DNA from: Barnesiella merdipullorum
GTDB taxonomy: Bacteria; Bacteroidota; Bacteroidia; Bacteroidales; Barnesiellaceae
DNA length: 64,000 bases
Assembly: GCA_019116365.1 (NCBI GenBank)
Contig: DXBT01000036.1
Span: 1 to 64,000, forward strand
Reading direction: 5' to 3'
The notes beneath the pieces were generated by a model. That model saw nothing but the letters and a program-made list of their open reading frames with translations. It was not told the origin of the DNA and did not search any database. The first letter of the stretch is position 1; each line of letters begins with the position of its first letter. Positions 17,493-26,881 of the stretch are shown here, one piece after another. The position numbers and the translations under genes are program-made.

Positions 17493-18278
17493 TTATTTGC
17501 CTTCACCGATGGTAGCGATGATACCCATCTTGGAGTCGGCAAAGAATTTGAGTATATAATCAATCTCGGGACTGGGAGTTACCACCTCCTTGATGCGTAG
17601 GATGGCATTCTCGAGACTGGTACCCGACGAATATACCTGGCGATAGGCCAACGCAATATTCTCGATGGTTGCTTCGCTAAAACCTTGATTCCGCAAGATA
17701 AAGGAGTTGATACCCTTATACATGATGGGGTTGTGTGCAGCCAGGATGTAGGGAGGTATGTCTTTGCTGGTGCGGCAACCACTCTTGACGAGGGTCCAGC
17801 TACCTACACGGCACTTCTCCTTGATAATCACACGCCCGGCCAAAATGGCTTTGCTGTGAATGTGACATTCACCGGCCAGGTCGCAATCGATGCCCAGGAT
17901 ACAATCGTCGTCCACGCGGCAATCGTGACCGATGCGGGTTCCCTTCATCATGCAGATGTGGTTGCCGATAACGGTCTCCCCCTCGGGATGGGTGGCGCGA
18001 TTGATGATGACATACTCGCGAATGGTATTGTTGTCGCCAACAGTCAAACGGGTGGGTTCGCCCTTGTAGTGGAAGTCTTGCGGCTCGGCACCCAGGATGG
18101 CCCCCTGAAAGACCCGATTATTTTTTCCCATGACCGTTCCCGCCAATACGCTGGCATAGGGATATATCACACAGTTGTCGCCGATGACAACATCTTTGTC
18201 GATATAGGCAAAGGGGTGAATGGTTACGTTGTTACCGATTACCGCTTTGGGATCGACATAGGCTAACGGACTAATCAT
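17493..18278 (-). CDS. Divergent LpxA paralogue (left-handed beta-helix acyltransferase family)
   Basis: The 261-residue protein has hexapeptide repeats for about 180 residues, the LpxA-type insertion (AEPQDFHYKGEPTRL) and the LpxA C-terminal helical domain (HNPIMYKGINSFILRNQGFS). LpxA transfers a hydroxyacyl chain from ACP to UDP-GlcNAc in lipid A synthesis. The catalytic His of E. coli LpxA (His125, AHDC) is present as GHDC. Positions matching His122, His144 (AGH, here AGEC) and His160 (VHQF, absent) are not histidine, and the helix is shorter there. I read it as a paralogue with altered or unknown substrate, not the housekeeping lpxA. It is the last gene of an efflux operon. Confidence 0.75.
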   Translation of the reverse strand: MISPLAYVDPKAVIGNNVTIHPFAYIDKDVVIGDNCVIYPYASVLAGTVMGKNNRVFQGAILGAEPQDFHYKGEPTRLTVGDNNTIREYVIINRATHPEGETVIGNHICMMKGTRIGHDCRVDDDCILGIDCDLAGECHIHSKAILAGRVIIKEKCRVGSWTLVKSGCRTSKDIPPYILAAHNPIMYKGINSFILRNQGFSEATIENIALAYRQVYSSGTSLENAILRIKEVVTPSPEIDYILKFFADSKMGIIATIGEGK

Positions 18279-18301
18279 AGTATCTACTCTTTTTACGTTT
18301 T

Positions 18302-19711
18302 TTACTTGGTATTTTCCTCTATCTCACGGCCACCGCCCAAAGCATGGTACAGGTTGATCACGGCAACCATGCACTGGTAGGAGTCGGAGATTTGCGACAG
18401 CTGGGCATTGAGCAGCGATTGTTGGGCGGTAAGTACCTCGAGGTAGGTCGAGGTTCCCAACGTCATCAACGACATGGTCGATTCGACGGCTTTCTCGAGC
18501 GAAGCAACCTGCTGCTCGCGATTGACGAGGGTCTCTTTGGTTGTCTCTATTTGATAGAGGGCATTGCTTACCTCCTCACCGGCATTCAGGATGGCTTGTT
18601 GGAAGTTGATGGCGGCAATCTGCTGTTGAGCCTTGGCGGCTTTGAGGTTGGCAATATTGCTGCCCCGGTTGAAGAGGGGCTGAACCAGCGAAGCGGCAGC
18701 CGAGAGCAACACTTTGCCCGGATTGACGATGGCGCTACCGGCCGAGTTGGTCCATCCGGCCGAACCCGAAATGACGATGTTGGGATAGAAGGCCGAACGG
18801 GCAATATTGGTCGAATAATATGCAGCAGCCAACGAGAGCTCGGCCGACCGCACGTCGGGTCGGTTGGCAAGCAGTTGCACGGGCACACCTACCTGGTAGG
18901 ACTCGGGGAGTTTCTGGTCTTGGAACTTTCCACGAGGAATCGACTGCGGAGCCTGGTAGAGCAGAGTCGAGAGGCTGTTTTCGGTCTCGCGAATCTGCTG
19001 GCGCAGGGTAGGTATCGAGGCGGCAATCATGTAGCTGTTGGCCTCGCTTTGGGCTACGGCGGCCTCGTTGGCCATACCTCCTACCTTCATGGCCCGGATG
19101 GTCTCGACACTCTTCTGCCAGGTCAAGGCGGTCTCCTCGGTAATGGCGAGTTGCTCGTCGAGCATCAACAGCGTGTAGTATCCGTTGGCAATAGTGGCGA
19201 TAATTTGTGTGCGCACGGCCTGCTTGTAGGCTTCGCTCTGCATGAGCATGGCTTTAGCATTGCGCTTGGAGTTGAGCAACCGGCCGAAGATATCGATCTC
19301 CCAACTGGCTGTAACGGGGGCACTGTAGGTCCAGGTACCTTTGCTGCTGTCGAAACTGCTCACACCACCTTGCGGGGCAAGGTTAAAGGCCGGAAGAAAT
19401 GCCAACCGGGCCGCATTGAAACTGGCCTGGGCAGCCTCGACTTGCAGCATGGCAGTCTGCAAGTCGCTGTTTTTCTCCAGCCCCGTGCGAATGAGGTCTT
19501 GCAGAATGGGGTCGGTAAAGACCTCTTCCCAAGGCAGGTCGCCAAAACTGGCGGTATCGCCCGCAAGGGTATCGGTATCGGAGACCGTATCCCGGAACAA
19601 GCCCTCTACCATGACATCGTCGGGGCGATGGTATTTGTTGTATATGTGGCAGCTATTGAACGTGGTCGCCATAGTCAAACCACATACGGCATATAAAAGG
19701 ATTCGTTTCAT
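18302..19711 (-). CDS. Outer-membrane efflux channel lipoprotein (NodT family)
   Basis: The 469-residue protein has a lipoprotein signal (lipobox FNSC, Cys about residue 21) and two outer-membrane efflux domains, as in OprM/NodT proteins. The motifs PFTDPILQDLI-like (here VFTDPILQDLI), SWEIDIFGRL and the C-terminal LEVLTAQQSLLNAQL are characteristic. It completes the second tripartite pump with the adaptor and permease genes upstream. It is 23 bases before the LpxA-like gene and 29 bases after the permease. Confidence 0.95.
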   Translation of the reverse strand: MKRILLYAVCGLTMATTFNSCHIYNKYHRPDDVMVEGLFRDTVSDTDTLAGDTASFGDLPWEEVFTDPILQDLIRTGLEKNSDLQTAMLQVEAAQASFNAARLAFLPAFNLAPQGGVSSFDSSKGTWTYSAPVTASWEIDIFGRLLNSKRNAKAMLMQSEAYKQAVRTQIIATIANGYYTLLMLDEQLAITEETALTWQKSVETIRAMKVGGMANEAAVAQSEANSYMIAASIPTLRQQIRETENSLSTLLYQAPQSIPRGKFQDQKLPESYQVGVPVQLLANRPDVRSAELSLAAAYYSTNIARSAFYPNIVISGSAGWTNSAGSAIVNPGKVLLSAAASLVQPLFNRGSNIANLKAAKAQQQIAAINFQQAILNAGEEVSNALYQIETTKETLVNREQQVASLEKAVESTMSLMTLGTSTYLEVLTAQQSLLNAQLSQISDSYQCMVAVINLYHALGGGREIEENTK

Positions 19712-19740
19712 ATATTCTCTGTTTTATATAGAGTTCAATT

Positions 19741-22700
19741 TTATTTGGAATACTGCTCGATTTCCGAGAGAACCTCCTTATTGTCCAGGTCGTCCCACTT
19801 GAGCGGTTTGATCTTCTCTTGAATTATCTCGAATACCACAAACAGGGCGGGCACGATGAATATCTGGCAAATCATACCGATGAGCATACCGCCCACAGCA
19901 CCGGCACCCAAGGTTCCGTTACCGTTGGCCCCTACTCCACTGGCAAACATCATAGGCAACAGACCGATGACCATGGCCAACGAGGTCATGAGGATAGGAC
20001 GCAAACGTGCGGCGGCACCGTCGATGGCGGCATTGATAATAGGCATACCGGTACGACGCCGGTCGAGAGCGAACTCGACAATAAGAATTGCATTCTTGGC
20101 CAACAGACCGATAAGCATAATCAAGGCAATCTGCAAGTAAATGTTGTTTTCGACTCCCATCATGAGGGCAAAGATGAAGCTACCGGCCAAACCGAACGGT
20201 ATCGAAAGGATTACCGACAGCGGCAGCACATAGCTCTCGTACTGGGCACTCAGCAACAGGTAAACGAATACCAGACAGAGCACGAAGATGATGGCCGTGG
20301 TACCGCTACTCGAGCTTTGCTCCTCACGGGTCATACCCGAGAACTCGTATCCGTAACCTACGGGCAGGGTCTCGGCAGCTACCTCTTCAAGGGCCTTGAT
20401 GGCCTCGCCCGAGCTGTATCCGTCGGCCGGGTTACCGTTGATCTTGATTGAGGTAAACATGTTGAAACGGTTGATGTTATCGGGGCCATACACCTTGTGC
20501 AGAGAGATGAAGTTGGTGATGGGTGCCATCTCGGACCCGTTGCGAATCTTGATATTGTTGAGGCTCTCGGGGCTGACACGGGCACTGGGCTCAGCCTGAA
20601 TCATCACCCGGTAGAGTTTACCAAACCGGTTGAAGTTCGACGAGTACATACCACCAATGTAACCTTGCAAGGCGGTGAGCACATCGCTCGGGCTAATACC
20701 GGCCTGCTTGCACTTGGCTACATCGACATCGACCATGTATTGCGGGAACGAGGGGTTGAAGGTAGTCGAAGCCATGGCGATTTCGGGCCGTTTCATCAGC
20801 TCGGCCAGGAACTCCTGAGTCACCTCGTAGAAGCGGTCGAGCGAACCACCCGTTTTATCCTGCAAGTTCAGCTCAAAACCGTTACTGATACTGTAACCCG
20901 GAATCATAGGCGGTGCGAAGCAGAGCACACGGGCATCTTTTATCTCGGTGGCAAACTTGCCATAGAGGGCACCGATAACCGAGTTGGCATCCATGCCTTT
21001 GCCGGTACGCTCGCTCCAGTCTTTCAACTTGACGATAAACGAGCCATAGGTATTACCCTGACCACCGATGAAGCTGAAACCTACAATCTGCGTGCGGCCC
21101 TTCACGGCAGGGTGCAGCCCGATGATGCTATCGACCTGCATGAGCACCTGTTCGGTGCGCTCCTGCGAGGTACCCGGCTGCAAGTCGGCCGTAATCATGA
21201 TGGTACCCGTATCCTCGTTGGGCACAAGACCCGTAGGCGTTACATTCATCAGGATTACCAAAATGACAATGGCTATAATCACGCCCACAAAAGAGAGCTT
21301 CTTGTGGTGCACGAAATGTCTTACTCCATTCTTATACTTGTTCAACAGGGTATCGTATGCCGAGTTGAAAGCCGTGTGGAACCGGTCGATAAAGGTCGTC
21401 TTCTTGTGACCTTCACCTCCCTTGTCGTGGGGCTTCAGCAAGATGGCACACAGGGCGGGACTCAGGGTCAAGGCGTTGATGGCCGAGAAACCGATGGCGA
21501 AAGCCATCGTAAGACCGAACTGACGGTAGAAGGTACCCGACGTACCGGTCATGAAACTTACAGGGATAAACACCGACATCATCACCAGCGTAATCGAGAC
21601 GATAGCGCCCGAGAGCTCGCGCATGGCATCGATCGACGCCTTACGCGGCGACTTGTAGCCTTGGTCCAACTTGGCGTGGACCCCCTCGACGACCACTATC
21701 GCATCATCGACCACTATCGCAATGGCCAATACCAAAGCACACAGGGTGAGCAGGTTGAGGCTGAATCCCATGAGATACAAGGCAAAGAAGGTACCAATGA
21801 GCGATACCGGGATAGCGATGGCGGGAATCAACGTCGAACGGAAGTCCTGCAAGAAGATATATACCACAAAGAATACCAGGATGAAGGCCTCGATAAGTGT
21901 CTTGATTACCTCGTGAATCGAAGCGAACAAGAAGTCGTTGGCATTCAGCGTGGTCTCGATTTCCATACCTGCCGGCAGGTCTTTGCGAATATCGTCGAGC
22001 AGGTCGGTAATATCGCCGATAATCTGGGTGGCGTTCGAACCGGCCGTCTGATAAATCATGGAGCTCACGGCGTTGTGACCGTTCTGGAAGTTCTTAAACC
22101 CGTAGGTCAAACGACCCAACTCGATATCGGCCACATCTTTTAAATAAAGAATCTGTCCGTCGGCATCGGCCCGAATGACCATATCGCCAAACTCCTCGGG
22201 AGTTTGCAGACGGCCCTTGTAGGTGAGCACATACTGGAACGACTGCTTACCCTGGTCACCAAACTGACCGGGAGCAGCCTCGATATTCTGCTCGGCCAGC
22301 ACAGCGGCAATATCGGTAGGCATGAGGCCATACTGCGCCATCACGTCGGGCTTGAGCCAAATACGCATCGAGTAGTCGGTGGCCATTACGTTGGCATCAC
22401 CCACACCGGGAATACGTTGTACCAAGGGGATGACGTTAATCTTGGCATAGTTCTCGAGGAACTCGAGGCTATACCGGTCGTCGGGGCTGTAAAGCGAGAA
22501 TACCATAAGCATACTGGTCTGCCGCTTTTGGGTGATCACACCCACCTGCGTTACCTCGGCGGGCAACAGGTTCAGCGCCTTGGATACCCGGTTCTGCACG
22601 TTCACGGCAGCCATATCGGGGTCGGTTCCCTGCTTGAAATATACGGTAATGGTTGCCGAACCGGTATTGGTGGCGGTCGAAGTCATGTACATCATGTCTT

Positions 22701-22920
22701 CCACACCGTTGATCGACTCTTCCAAAGGAGCGATAACACTGTTCAAAATCGTCTGGGCATTGGCACCCGTATAGGTTGTAGAGACCTGTATCGTAGGCGG
22801 TGCAATATCGGGATATTGCGTGATGGGCAAAAATACAAGTCCTATAAGGCCCAGTATAACCATGAAAATGGATATAACGGTCGATAATACCGGGCGATTG
22901 ATAAATCTGTCTAACTTCAT
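19741..22920 (-). CDS. RND efflux permease (HAE1/AcrB family), second system
   Basis: At 1059 residues this is a full-length AcrB-like pump. It starts MKLDRFINRPVLSTVISIFM and carries the helix-4 aspartates in AIVVDDAIVVVEGVHAKL, plus GLLAKNAILIVEFA in the second half. The porter domain includes the GQFGDQGKQSFQ stretch, which is close to E. coli AcrB (APGQ type). It is closer to the AcrB/MexB drug-exporter branch than the first pump. The pump should be driven by the proton gradient and span the envelope with its partners. Confidence 0.96.
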   Translation of the reverse strand: MKLDRFINRPVLSTVISIFMVILGLIGLVFLPITQYPDIAPPTIQVSTTYTGANAQTILNSVIAPLEESINGVEDMMYMTSTATNTGSATITVYFKQGTDPDMAAVNVQNRVSKALNLLPAEVTQVGVITQKRQTSMLMVFSLYSPDDRYSLEFLENYAKINVIPLVQRIPGVGDANVMATDYSMRIWLKPDVMAQYGLMPTDIAAVLAEQNIEAAPGQFGDQGKQSFQYVLTYKGRLQTPEEFGDMVIRADADGQILYLKDVADIELGRLTYGFKNFQNGHNAVSSMIYQTAGSNATQIIGDITDLLDDIRKDLPAGMEIETTLNANDFLFASIHEVIKTLIEAFILVFFVVYIFLQDFRSTLIPAIAIPVSLIGTFFALYLMGFSLNLLTLCALVLAIAIVVDDAIVVVEGVHAKLDQGYKSPRKASIDAMRELSGAIVSITLVMMSVFIPVSFMTGTSGTFYRQFGLTMAFAIGFSAINALTLSPALCAILLKPHDKGGEGHKKTTFIDRFHTAFNSAYDTLLNKYKNGVRHFVHHKKLSFVGVIIAIVILVILMNVTPTGLVPNEDTGTIMITADLQPGTSQERTEQVLMQVDSIIGLHPAVKGRTQIVGFSFIGGQGNTYGSFIVKLKDWSERTGKGMDANSVIGALYGKFATEIKDARVLCFAPPMIPGYSISNGFELNLQDKTGGSLDRFYEVTQEFLAELMKRPEIAMASTTFNPSFPQYMVDVDVAKCKQAGISPSDVLTALQGYIGGMYSSNFNRFGKLYRVMIQAEPSARVSPESLNNIKIRNGSEMAPITNFISLHKVYGPDNINRFNMFTSIKINGNPADGYSSGEAIKALEEVAAETLPVGYGYEFSGMTREEQSSSSGTTAIIFVLCLVFVYLLLSAQYESYVLPLSVILSIPFGLAGSFIFALMMGVENNIYLQIALIMLIGLLAKNAILIVEFALDRRRTGMPIINAAIDGAAARLRPILMTSLAMVIGLLPMMFASGVGANGNGTLGAGAVGGMLIGMICQIFIVPALFVVFEIIQEKIKPLKWDDLDNKEVLSEIEQYSK

Positions 22921-22951
22921 AATTTCGTTCTATTTCGAAGTTGAAGGGTTA

Positions 22952-24115
22952 TTATTTGTTTTGTGCTTGAGCCTGAGCCTGTTCCTGGCCTTGAGCCTGG
23001 GCCCCGGCTACCTGAATGGTCATGCCGTCTTTCAACGTATTGACACCCTCGACCACAATACGGTCGCCGGCCTTGAGGCCCGAGAGTACCATATAGTCTT
23101 TGCCGTTATCGATCGACGAGATGGTGATCTCGGTCGATTTTACCGTAGAGTCGTCGTTGAGGACGTAAACAAATTTCTTATCCTGAATCTCATAGGTAGC
23201 TTTTTGCGGAATCAACAAAGCGTGGTCGCTCTTCATCGGGATCATAATCACACCCGACCCGCCGCTACGCAACAGTTTGTGCGGGTTGGCAAAGGTGGCA
23301 CGCATATTCGACGAACCGGTTTGCGTGTCGATGATACCGCTGACGGTCTCGATCTCGCCTTTCAAGGGATAGATGCTACCATCAGAGAGTTTGAGCGATA
23401 CGGCCGGGAGTTTCGACAAGAAATTGTCGGCACCGTATTGAGCAGCCAACTCGAGAATCTGGCGCTCGGTCATCGAGAAATAGACATACATCTCGGAGTT
23501 GTCGGAAACCGTGGTGAGCGGCGTAGCCGACGAGGGCGATACCAGGCTACCTACCCGGAAAGGTATCTCGCCTACCACACCGTCGAGCGGACTGGTAACC
23601 CGCGTGTAGGAGTCGTTATTGCGGGCATTGACCAGCTGAGCCTCGGCCTGGGCCAGCTGTGCTTTGGCCGAAGCATAAGAGTTCTCGGCCATTTGCAGAT
23701 CATACTCGCTGATGATGTCGCGACGTTGCAACTCGCGTTTGTTCTCGGCGGTAAGACGAGCAGTCTCGGCATTGGCACGAGCCACCTCGACATTGGTCTC
23801 GGCCACCTTCAAAGCAGCCTTATAGGGCACCGTATCGATTACAAAAAGAACCTGGCCACGACGAACGACCGAGCCCTCATCGACACGCAGCTCGGTGATA
23901 AAGCCGCTCACATTGGGCCGTATCTCGATATCCCGTTTACCTTTGATGGCAGCAGGATAATTGCTATACCATTCCATGGAATCGGGCTTCACAGTCATTA
24001 CGGCATACTCACGAGCCATTCCGCCCGTTTGAGCATTCTTCCCTCCACAGGAAAACAAAAAAACACAAAGCATCGCAGCGGCGATGGGTTGAATCAAATT
24101 TTTGGTCAGTTTCAT
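22952..24115 (-). CDS. RND efflux periplasmic adaptor lipoprotein, second system
   Basis: Start chosen at 24115 (MKLTKNLIQPIAAAMLCVF), which gives a standard lipoprotein signal with lipobox LFSC. Two further ATGs lie up to 15 bases upstream (24121, 24130). The 387-residue protein has a lipoyl-like motif (DIEIRPNVSGFITELRVDEG), an alpha-hairpin rich in AxAQL repeats and a beta-barrel. The tail is low-complexity (repeats of AQAQGQEQ). It links the permease to the NodT channel. Confidence 0.94.
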   Translation of the reverse strand: MKLTKNLIQPIAAAMLCVFLFSCGGKNAQTGGMAREYAVMTVKPDSMEWYSNYPAAIKGKRDIEIRPNVSGFITELRVDEGSVVRRGQVLFVIDTVPYKAALKVAETNVEVARANAETARLTAENKRELQRRDIISEYDLQMAENSYASAKAQLAQAEAQLVNARNNDSYTRVTSPLDGVVGEIPFRVGSLVSPSSATPLTTVSDNSEMYVYFSMTERQILELAAQYGADNFLSKLPAVSLKLSDGSIYPLKGEIETVSGIIDTQTGSSNMRATFANPHKLLRSGGSGVIMIPMKSDHALLIPQKATYEIQDKKFVYVLNDDSTVKSTEITISSIDNGKDYMVLSGLKAGDRIVVEGVNTLKDGMTIQVAGAQAQGQEQAQAQAQNK

Positions 24116-24380
24116 ATTCATAAGTAACAAAATATTATTTCTACGTTGGTATCCTAACTCAAAACCAAGTGTTAATATATATTAATTAATTATTTGCCAT
24201 ACCTCCATCCTTCGTTCAAAAAATCGCTTATACTCCCAATAAACAGGGGATTTCGGCACATTTTTCAAATGCTACAAATTTAGGGATAAAGTCTGTATAA
24301 TAGCTGGAAATAATGAAAAAATAAAATAAAATAAAATTCACATATTTCACTATACAATCCATTTTTACCTATTTTGGGTA

Positions 24381-24408
24381 CAAAGATAGATTCTTCGACT
24401 TTTACAAG
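24381..24408 (-). promoter_or_regulatory. Probable promoter of the second efflux operon
   Basis: The minus strand reads TATCTTTG at the complement of 24381-24388. A weak TTG (complement of CAA at 24405-24407) lies only 16 bases upstream. The transcript would have an AT-rich leader of about 250 bases before the adaptor start at 24115. No operator is recognised. Confidence 0.4.
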
Positions 24409-24560
24409 TTAGTTCTGTATCTCTGATATTTAGTTCTATTTCACCGATTCGAATACTTTTTGAACCAAAATTGGTCTGTTATGCACAAAATCGAGTCGCA
24501 TTTGTGGAGTTTTCGACAAATAGTTCGTCTATTTCGGTAAGCCGTTCAAGGGCTATATTC

Positions 24561-24676
24561 AAAAACGAGGGCGGCCGTCCCCCCCTCTACCCCCCTACCC
24601 CGTTATAGGCTACGCTGTCGTAGGACAAACTACCCAAAGGGTAAAACGAGTATCGAGAAAAAGGGAACGGCCGCCC
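24561..24676. other. Structured palindromic element at the PUL end, with C/G-rich quadruplex-capable loop
   Basis: The 568-base gap 24131-24698 has no gene. Its notable part is an outer inverted repeat GGGCGGCCGT (24569-24578) with ACGGCCGCCC (24667-24676), extendable by CCC/GGG. Inside are two small hairpins, CTACG-CTGT-CGTAG (24610-24623) and TACCC-AAA-GGGTA (24631-24643). There are also cytosine runs of 7, 6 and 4 (24579-24601), which are G-runs on the minus strand. On the minus strand the outer stem is followed by CTCGTTTTT, so it may terminate PUL transcription. It could also be a REP-like repeat. Confidence 0.5.
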
Positions 24677-24698
24677 GTCAAACCGACGAGAATATCGT

Positions 24699-26858
24699 CT
24701 AAATTTCTTTAATCGAAATGGCATATCCGCCGCCGGGAGCGACATATTGCTTCAATTTCGATTTCGAAGTCACCTTTATTTTTCTAATTTCATACGCTTG
24801 AGAATTAGTCAGATAGTGGGTATCTTTCGTGTCGCTGTAAATCGTTGCTTCGTATTTCTTTCCCTTATCGAGGAAATTGAAGCTGATTTCAGATACACGG
24901 GCATTATATCCACCCACACTTCCAACAAACCACTCGCCCGTTTTTTTCGCTTTGCGGGCTATCGTGATATACTCGGCAGGCTCGGCTTCGAGATAGACGC
25001 TCTTCTCCCACTCCATGGCTACATCCTTGATAAACTGGAAGGCATCGGCAAAGCGCTCGTAGGTCTGGGGCAGGTCGGCCGCCATCTGCAAGGGACTGTA
25101 CATGGTTACATACAACGCCAACTGGTTAGCGATAGTGGTATTGGCATGGGAGTGGTTGTTGGGGTTATACTTCTCGATATCCATCTCGAAGATGCCGGGC
25201 GTATAGTCCATAGGGCCACCGATGAGCCGGGTAAAGGGCAAGATGGCCACATGGTAGGGCTTGCTGCCTCCAAAAGCCTGATACTCGGTACCCCGTGCCG
25301 ACTCGTTGCCGATGAGGTTGGGATAGGTGCGGCATATACCCGTGGGACGCACGGCCTCATGGGCATTGACCATGATCTTATACTGGGCGGCCTTTTCGAC
25401 GGCATATTGGTAGTGATTGACAATCCACTGGCTGTAATGGTTCTCACCCCGCGGAATGATGTTGCCCACATAACCGCTCTTTACGGCAGGATAACCGTTA
25501 TCGACCATAAACTGGTAGGCTTGGTCGAGATGACGCTCATAGTTGCGTATCGAAGCCGAGGTTTCGTGGTGCATGATCATCTTTACCCCTTTGCTTTTGG
25601 CATAGTCGCGTATCTCTTCCAGATTAAAGTCGGGATAAGGAGTTACGAAATCAAACACATAGTCTTTGGAGTTGCCAAACCAGTCTTCCCAACCGATATT
25701 CCACCCCTCGACCAGCACGGCATCGAAACCGTTTTTGGCGGCAAAGTCGATATAACGCTTCACATTCTGGGTATTGGCCGAGTGACGTCCATGAGGCTTG
25801 GCCTTGGTATAGTCGGTCACACCCAGTTGTACCGAGGGGAAGTCCCAGGTATAGGACCAGTCGCCCATGCCGGTAATCATCTCCCACCACACACCTACAT
25901 ACTTGCAGGGTTTAATCCACGAGGTATCCTCGATTTTGCAAGGATCGTTCAGGTTCAAGGTAATGCGCGAAGCCAATATGTCGCGGGCATCGTCGCTCAC
26001 GATAATCGTACGCCACGGCGAGTGACAAGGAGTTTGCATATAACCTTTGTCGCCTTGCGAGTCGGGGGTAAGCCACGAGGTAAAAATCATGTGCTCGTCG
26101 TCGAGATTGAGGTGCATGCAGGCATAGTTGATGAGGGCAGCCTCGTGCAGGTTGATGTAAAGTCCATCATCGGTCTTGAGCATAAGAGCAGTCTGCACGC
26201 CCGTAGGCGAGAAACTGGTTTGCGAAAGGTTCTCGGTAACGGCATCGGCCTGCAGACTTCTGATTTCGGAAAGACACGACACGGTGTAATCATACTCCTG
26301 CGTGTCATAGTCGCCCGGAATCCAGTAGGCTGTATGGTCACCGGTCATGGCAAACTGGGTGCACTCTTCCTTAATGACGAAATAGTTGAGATTCTTCTGT
26401 TGCGGGAACTCGTAGCGGAAACCCAGGCCATCGTCAAACAGGCGGAATCGCAAGATCATCTCCCGCTCGGTATTCTGCTGACGCACGGTCACGGCCAACT
26501 CGTTGTAGTGATTGCGTATCGAAGCCTCTTCGCCCCATACGGGAGTCCAGGTTTCATCGAAGGTGGTGTAGGCCGTATCGGCTACTTCAAAACCATTCAT
26601 CAACGAATAAGGCGTTTTTTCATTTTTGGCTTCGAAGTCATTGAAATCGCGACGTTGAGCTTCGCCCTTGAGTTCGAGACCCAGGTGACTAGGTGCAATT
26701 ACTGTTTTACCTTTATATTGCAGGGTATAAGTAGGGCGGCCCTCCTCTATCGAGAAATCCATCTGCAATTGCTTGTTCGGCGACAGCAGGGTCTGCGCCG
26801 AAACGGCCGTGCAACAGAGTACCGCCGTCACACATATTTTCAAAGCTTTTCGATTCAT
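24699..26858 (-). CDS. Glycoside hydrolase family 97 alpha-glucosidase (SusB-like)
   Basis: Start chosen at 26858 (MNRKALKICVTAVLCC), giving 719 residues with a cleavable signal peptide ending near SAQ. It has a beta-super-sandwich N-domain, a (beta/alpha)8 barrel and a C-terminal beta-domain. Glu432 (HHETSA), Glu501 (NAHEAVRP) and Glu525 (ARGTEY) show the same spacing as SusB Glu439, Glu508 and Glu532 (from memory), which supports the inverting alpha-glucosidase subgroup. It should act in the periplasm on imported alpha-gluco-oligosaccharides, releasing glucose. It is the last gene of the PUL, 23 bases after GH31. Confidence 0.95.
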   Translation of the reverse strand: MNRKALKICVTAVLCCTAVSAQTLLSPNKQLQMDFSIEEGRPTYTLQYKGKTVIAPSHLGLELKGEAQRRDFNDFEAKNEKTPYSLMNGFEVADTAYTTFDETWTPVWGEEASIRNHYNELAVTVRQQNTEREMILRFRLFDDGLGFRYEFPQQKNLNYFVIKEECTQFAMTGDHTAYWIPGDYDTQEYDYTVSCLSEIRSLQADAVTENLSQTSFSPTGVQTALMLKTDDGLYINLHEAALINYACMHLNLDDEHMIFTSWLTPDSQGDKGYMQTPCHSPWRTIIVSDDARDILASRITLNLNDPCKIEDTSWIKPCKYVGVWWEMITGMGDWSYTWDFPSVQLGVTDYTKAKPHGRHSANTQNVKRYIDFAAKNGFDAVLVEGWNIGWEDWFGNSKDYVFDFVTPYPDFNLEEIRDYAKSKGVKMIMHHETSASIRNYERHLDQAYQFMVDNGYPAVKSGYVGNIIPRGENHYSQWIVNHYQYAVEKAAQYKIMVNAHEAVRPTGICRTYPNLIGNESARGTEYQAFGGSKPYHVAILPFTRLIGGPMDYTPGIFEMDIEKYNPNNHSHANTTIANQLALYVTMYSPLQMAADLPQTYERFADAFQFIKDVAMEWEKSVYLEAEPAEYITIARKAKKTGEWFVGSVGGYNARVSEISFNFLDKGKKYEATIYSDTKDTHYLTNSQAYEIRKIKVTSKSKLKQYVAPGGGYAISIKEI

Positions 26859-26881
26859 GATATATCTATACATTTTATTTG

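Noticed and set aside
24131..24560. A gene in the AT-rich gap between the efflux adaptor and the PUL end.
   Set aside because: No open frame of useful length with a promoter is present; the region is read as leader and spacer, with a -7 box at 24381-24388.
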